Positions 5,126-9,326 of a stretch of DNA of 9,326 bases are shown here, piece after piece (within the stretch, counting starts at the first letter, position 1; every line of letters starts with the position of its first letter). The DNA lies in the NCBI GenBank assembly GCA_965554225.1, contig CBEVZC010000121.1:1-9326 (forward strand). The letters are read 5' to 3'. The translations under genes and the position numbers were made by a program. This DNA is from BMS3ABIN04 sp965554225 (GTDB lineage: Bacteria; Bacteroidota; Ignavibacteria; Ignavibacteriales; Melioribacteraceae). The notes under the pieces were generated by a model that worked only from the letters and a program-made list of their open reading frames with translations, was not told the origin of the DNA and ran no database searches.

Positions 5126-8100
5126 ATGAACAATTCTAAAAGTAAGAAAAGAAATCTGATAATTCTTCTTGCGTTTTTAGTTGCCGTAGCTATTACTGTA
5201 TATTTAATTAAACCCACAATTATTAAGAAAAGTAAAACAAAGTGGAAGGTTGAACTTGAAGAAAAAATTTCATCTATAAAAAATTTTACCCGGAAAAGAA
5301 TTCAAGAAAAACAAGATTCGCTGTTTGAAGTTAAACAATTGGTCGAAAACCATCTTAAGATAAAAGGTCTAACTCAAAATGAGCTTATTAATTTTATTTG
5401 CCAAAATAAATTCACCAAGTTTTCTATTAATATTTCATCCAAATTAAATAAAGAATATGCATGGTCGCAAAAAGTATTTTTAAAACCGGATATAGATTTA
5501 TTTAAAACTCAAAACAATAAAACACTGTTCATATCATCAGATTTAATAACATTTCTTTTTGTACAAGATACCCTCAACACTCCTAGCGCAGTTTTTACTA
5601 TACAAATAGCATTGCCTATTGAGAAAGATTATACTTTGGAAAACAAATATTTTGATAAAATTAGTTTTACAGATGAATTGAAATCAAAATTTGATACGGA
5701 AGTGGAAATAGAGTATGATACTAAAAAAATTACTCAGACTGACGGAAGATTTTTTTCTTTTTATATTAAAAATAATTTAAATAAAAATATAGGCACTGTA
5801 AGTGTTAAAAAACCCACACTTGATTTGCAGCTATCAAAATTAACATTTCAAATCAACTCAATTGAATTTATCTTACTGATTGTTATTCTTTTACTGATAT
5901 TTCCCATTTTGTTCGAAAATATTAAAAATATTAAATTTAAACTATTTAGAATTACAGTATATTTATTGTATCTTGGAGCATTAAGAACTCTATTATTTAT
6001 ATCCGGATTAGTTTCTAACAATTTTGATAGTCAACTGACAAATCCCGCTTATTTTTCCTCTGTTTTTGCTTTTGGTATTGTAAAATCGCCACTGGAACTT
6101 TTTATAACCTGTTTATTTATAGTTGCAATTATTCTAGTTGCATATAAAGAAATTATAGAGTTTATAAGAAAAGACAAAAATCCGGGAACTCTAGTTACAA
6201 AACTTATTTGGGCTTTTGTCGTTTTATTCTCGTTAGCAGCTTATTTCTTACTATACAGAGCGTTTGGAGCATCTATAAGAAGTACTATTTATGACTCTAC
6301 GCTAGCATATTTCAAAGACGAAGTATTAATTCCAAATGCAACAACATCTTTAATGTATGCCAATGTTTTATTAATAGGGTTTAGTTTTTTCTTGCTTTCG
6401 GGTATATTGCTGCTGGCAATTCTTTATTATCTTAAAAGACTAAAATTAAGAATAGACATAAATCAAATCTTAATCATCTTTGTTGTCCTCCAAATAATAG
6501 GCTTTTTATTTGACCTATTACAACGTGAACCGCAGGGTACAACACTAATAAGAGCTATTTTTATTTTGCTAACTCTTTTGCTTGCATATGCAATATTTAT
6601 TAAGCAAAGCGGTGGAATTAAATATATTATTTATTCTCTATTTGCTGCCTCATTTCTATCAATTGCTTTGATGATTCACTATAATTTTAATTTGGAGAAA
6701 GAATCTTTAAAATTGTATGCTGCCGATTTAAACCGACCGAATGAAAACTGGCTCGAATTTTTAGTTAAAGAATCTTTATTAAAGTCGTTTAGTAGAAAGG
6801 AGGCAATTGCGGCTTATACAAATCAGCATGCTAATTATGATGCCTATGCTTTTAAAATTTGGAGTAAAAGTGCACTGCAAAAAGAATCTTTTATTTCGGA
6901 ACTAAGTATATACGATTATAATAGAAAATTTTTAGGAGGTTTTGGGTTTAGAGTAAATGAAATCCCTCCTATTGAGTGGTCGAAACTCGCAAGTTCATTT
7001 GACGATATACAAATATATAGCGAACAAATTCCAAACACTAACGCAAAAGTAGTAAGAGGAATTTTTCCTATAAAAAATCATTATGCATTGCTCGGTTATC
7101 TTGAAACTTCCGTTATTTACGATGTAACAAATTTTGGTTTTGATGAACCGCCCAAGTTTTTGTCGGCCCCGCAGGTTCATAAAAAACTTACCATTAAAAC
7201 CGGGCAAATAAAGCTGCTTGAATTTATTAACGGTAAACTTAAAAATGTCGTCGGTGATATAAGGATATCCTTAAAAGATATTCAAAAATTAAAAACCGTT
7301 AAGTTTTCCGGAAACAATGAAGCGTGGTTAAATATAAAGTTTAATGGAGAGAGCTATTTATTCTACTTGTCAAAAAGAAAAATAAATAAACAGGAAAGAA
7401 TATTAGCTCTTGGGTTAAAGCATGAAGATTTTTCTTTCAGGTTGTTCGACTTTTTCAAAACTTTCTTTTTCCATGCTTTACTAATATTGGGCTTCATGAT
7501 TTTATATTTCATTTTTAGTTTTCAAAAAGGTTCAAAGTTAGTTGTTGGTCTTAGAACAAAATTATTAATTGCGTTTTTAATTATTTCCATAATACCTTTA
7601 GTCCTTCTCGCGTTTTATTTTAGAAATTTAACGGAACAAAAAAATAGAGATGCGATCTTATATAAACTTGGCAAAAGAGCATACCGAATTGAAACGTATG
7701 TAAATTCTCATGCAACGGCAAATAGTTTAGAGCTTACGGAAATTTTTGATAGAGCAAGCATAGATTTAAACATTAATTTTACGGTTTATAAGAATTATTC
7801 AGTATTTTATAGCACGGAAAGCTTGTTCTACGAAATAGGTTTAATTCCAAGCGTTATTAATCCACAGGCTTTCAGCAAAATAAAAAACCTAGGCACTCAA
7901 GATTTTGTTACACAAGAAACAATTGAAAAGTATAAGTTTAATTCATTTTATTATGTAGCAAACATCTGGGATAAAAGTTATACAATAAATGTAAATGATG
8001 CCTTTAACAAAATACTGCTTCCTATGTCGGGGAATGAGGTAGATGCTTTTCTCGTCGGTACTTATTCAATTGCTGTGCTATTGGTTATAATTTTAAGTAC

Positions 8101-8938
8101 TATCCTTGCAAATCAAATTTCAAAACCAATAAGACGCCTTACAAAAGCAACAAAATCAGTAGCAAGCGGTGATTTAAATGTTAAACTAACCGATAAGACA
8201 AAAGGTGAAGTTAAAGATTTGGTTGACGGATTCAATTATATGGTAAAAGAATTGAAACTCAATCAAATACAGCTTGCGGAAGTTGAAAGGGAAGCCGCAT
8301 GGAAAGAAATGGCAAAACAGGTGGCGCATGAAATTAAAAATCCGCTTACTCCAATGAAACTGGCTACACAACAACTTATTGCAGCTTACAAAGATAAATC
8401 CGATAAATTTGCTCTTATCTTCGAAAAAGTTACAAGTACAATAATTAATCAAATAGAAACACTTGGAAATATTGCAACTGAATTTTCTAATTTTGCAAAA
8501 ATGCCAAGCTTAAAGATTGAAGAAACTAATTTAATAGGAACAATTAAAGAAGCAATAAATTTGTTTGTAGACGAGAAAGCAAAAATTATTTTTGAAAGCG
8601 AATTTGAAAGTGTTGTAATTCTTGCGGATGAAGACCAGCTGAAAAGAACGATAATAAATCTAATTAGGAATTCTTTACAAGCGAATTCTACAGAAGTAAG
8701 AATATCACTAGAGCTTAGCGAAAATCAATATCTCTTAAAAGTTAAAGATAACGGCAGCGGAATACCCCCAAATATTCTAGATAAAGTTTTTGAATTTAAT
8801 TTTACAACCAAAGAAAGCGGTACTGGAATTGGATTGAGCTTAGCTAAAAAATATCTCGAGTCAATTAATTCTTCAATTGAAATTGAACGTACCGGAGAAA
8901 AGGGTACATTAATTGTAATACGGTTTAATAAAAAATAA
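5126..8938 (+). CDS. Large polytopic NtrY-like sensor histidine kinase
   Basis: This is a 1270-residue membrane histidine kinase. The C-terminal core is complete: HAMP at about 996-1045, the H-box QVAHEIKNPLTPMKLA with phosphorylated H1068, N-box residues N1178 and N1182, G1 DNGSGI (1208-1213), F-box EFNFTTK (1223-1229) and G2 SGTGIGLSLAKK (1231-1242). The HEIKNPLTPM box is typical of NtrY-like kinases. I see no PAS domain between HAMP and the H-box. I predict about 12 membrane segments near 10-28, 246-264, 274-294, 324-341, 359-377, 408-436, 446-465, 475-493, 500-518, 778-799, 812-831 and 973-995. Positive charges in the even-numbered loops fit a cytoplasmic N-terminus. This leaves three large outside regions (29-245, 519-777, 832-972). 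There is no receiver domain and no response regulator beside it. It begins 3 nt after the DUF4783 gene without its own SD, and ends 2 nt before a helicase gene. Confidence 0.92.
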   Translation: MNNSKSKKRNLIILLAFLVAVAITVYLIKPTIIKKSKTKWKVELEEKISSIKNFTRKRIQEKQDSLFEVKQLVENHLKIKGLTQNELINFICQNKFTKFSINISSKLNKEYAWSQKVFLKPDIDLFKTQNNKTLFISSDLITFLFVQDTLNTPSAVFTIQIALPIEKDYTLENKYFDKISFTDELKSKFDTEVEIEYDTKKITQTDGRFFSFYIKNNLNKNIGTVSVKKPTLDLQLSKLTFQINSIEFILLIVILLLIFPILFENIKNIKFKLFRITVYLLYLGALRTLLFISGLVSNNFDSQLTNPAYFSSVFAFGIVKSPLELFITCLFIVAIILVAYKEIIEFIRKDKNPGTLVTKLIWAFVVLFSLAAYFLLYRAFGASIRSTIYDSTLAYFKDEVLIPNATTSLMYANVLLIGFSFFLLSGILLLAILYYLKRLKLRIDINQILIIFVVLQIIGFLFDLLQREPQGTTLIRAIFILLTLLLAYAIFIKQSGGIKYIIYSLFAASFLSIALMIHYNFNLEKESLKLYAADLNRPNENWLEFLVKESLLKSFSRKEAIAAYTNQHANYDAYAFKIWSKSALQKESFISELSIYDYNRKFLGGFGFRVNEIPPIEWSKLASSFDDIQIYSEQIPNTNAKVVRGIFPIKNHYALLGYLETSVIYDVTNFGFDEPPKFLSAPQVHKKLTIKTGQIKLLEFINGKLKNVVGDIRISLKDIQKLKTVKFSGNNEAWLNIKFNGESYLFYLSKRKINKQERILALGLKHEDFSFRLFDFFKTFFFHALLILGFMILYFIFSFQKGSKLVVGLRTKLLIAFLIISIIPLVLLAFYFRNLTEQKNRDAILYKLGKRAYRIETYVNSHATANSLELTEIFDRASIDLNINFTVYKNYSVFYSTESLFYEIGLIPSVINPQAFSKIKNLGTQDFVTQETIEKYKFNSFYYVANIWDKSYTINVNDAFNKILLPMSGNEVDAFLVGTYSIAVLLVIILSTILANQISKPIRRLTKATKSVASGDLNVKLTDKTKGEVKDLVDGFNYMVKELKLNQIQLAEVEREAAWKEMAKQVAHEIKNPLTPMKLATQQLIAAYKDKSDKFALIFEKVTSTIINQIETLGNIATEFSNFAKMPSLKIEETNLIGTIKEAINLFVDEKAKIIFESEFESVVILADEDQLKRTIINLIRNSLQANSTEVRISLELSENQYLLKVKDNGSGIPPNILDKVFEFNFTTKESGTGIGLSLAKKYLESINSSIEIERTGEKGTLIVIRFNKK

Positions 8939-8940
8939 GT

Positions 8941-9326
8941 ATGTCGTCATTAACTCCATATCAGCTTAAAGCGCTTAAGTATGATAAACACATATCATTG
9001 ACCGCAAATGCCGGTTCCGGCAAAACTTATGTTCTTTCAAAAAGATTTGTTGAAATTGCAATGAACGAAAAAATTGATATAAATAATATAGTTGCAATTA
9101 CTTTTACGGATAAGGCTGCAGGAGAATTATATTCAAGAATTGCCAAAGAGATTGATAATAGAATAAAAAAAGAAAGTAAAAATTCTAATATTAAAAGACT
9201 TTTATATCTGAGAAGGAGTTTAGTATCGTCAAATATATCAACTATTCACTCATTCTGTATAGACATATTAAAAGAATTTGCACCTGAGGCAGAGTTGGAT
9301 GTTAACTTTGTACCGATTGATACTAT
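8941..9326 (+). CDS. UvrD/AddA-type ATP-dependent helicase, N-terminal part (cut by window end)
   Basis: The first 128 codons are present and the frame is open to the window edge. The sequence begins MSSLTPYQLKAL with the Q-motif glutamine at 8, then Walker A NAGSGKT (residues 23-29), motif Ia AITFTDKAAGEL (52-63), and SSNISTIHSFCIDILKEF (96-113). These are hallmarks of superfamily 1A helicases. The STIHSFC segment and following text look most like AddA/RecB-type proteins of recombinational repair, which unwind DNA ends with 3'-5' polarity and often carry a C-terminal RecB nuclease domain. That domain would lie outside the window, so helicase versus helicase-nuclease cannot be decided, nor whether an addB gene is near. 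The ATG is 2 nt after the kinase stop codon (TAAGTATG) with no separate SD, so translation is probably coupled. Confidence 0.85.
   Translation, partial: MSSLTPYQLKALKYDKHISLTANAGSGKTYVLSKRFVEIAMNEKIDINNIVAITFTDKAAGELYSRIAKEIDNRIKKESKNSNIKRLLYLRRSLVSSNISTIHSFCIDILKEFAPEAELDVNFVPIDT

Noticed and set aside
6995..7207. Minus-strand ORF inside the kinase gene
   Set aside because: Antisense to a continuous frame of the kinase; low-complexity hydrophobic translation.
8186..8452. Minus-strand ORF opposite the HAMP/H-box region
   Set aside because: Antisense to the conserved kinase core; the Cys/Phe-rich translation is an artefact.
1..9326. Mobile elements, CRISPR arrays, tRNA or rRNA genes, defence islands
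   Set aside because: No transposase, direct-repeat array, tRNA cloverleaf or toxin/antitoxin pattern was seen; the gene content is housekeeping plus signalling.

Overview
The window is an AT-rich stretch of bacterial chromosome (about one third G+C by eye) with every recognisable gene on the + strand. The mix of a DUF4783-type secreted protein, an FN3 lipoprotein with a type II signal peptide, a very long NtrY-like histidine kinase and generally weak Shine-Dalgarno sequences suggests the Bacteroidota/Ignavibacteriota/Chlorobiota (FCB) group, with an Ignavibacteria-like organism as the best guess. That assignment is an inference from protein flavour and cannot be proven here.

Positions 1-453 hold AT-rich upstream DNA and a small two-helix membrane protein of unknown function. 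Positions 454-638 are the leader of a pyrimidine operon and are the most interesting part of the window. In order they contain: a stem-loop matching the PyrR-binding element (533-562); a 17-codon leader ORF (566-619) whose possible ribosome-binding sequences lie inside that stem-loop; and an intrinsic terminator (598-630) just before pyrR. The leader ORF stops inside the terminator 3' arm. The GAGGTA of the PyrR loop can also pair with the 5' arm of the terminator. Together these look like a complete PyrR-dependent attenuator, possibly working through leader translation. It controls pyrR-pyrB-pyrC (639-3467), which encode the UMP-sensing regulator, aspartate carbamoyltransferase and dihydroorotase (steps 2 and 3 of de novo UMP synthesis).

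Positions 3468-3707 are a non-coding spacer with two overlapping inverted repeats. They precede a monocistronic-looking lipoprotein gene (3708-4565) with one FN3 domain and an unassigned C-terminal domain, closed by a clear intrinsic terminator (4592-4624).

The last transcription unit appears to be tightly packed. It has a secreted DUF4783-like protein (4676-5122), a 1270-residue, about 12-TM sensor histidine kinase with three predicted extracytoplasmic regions (5126-8938), and the start of a UvrD/AddA-type helicase (8941 to the window edge). The spacers are 3 and 2 nt, so translation is probably coupled. No response regulator is present in the window.
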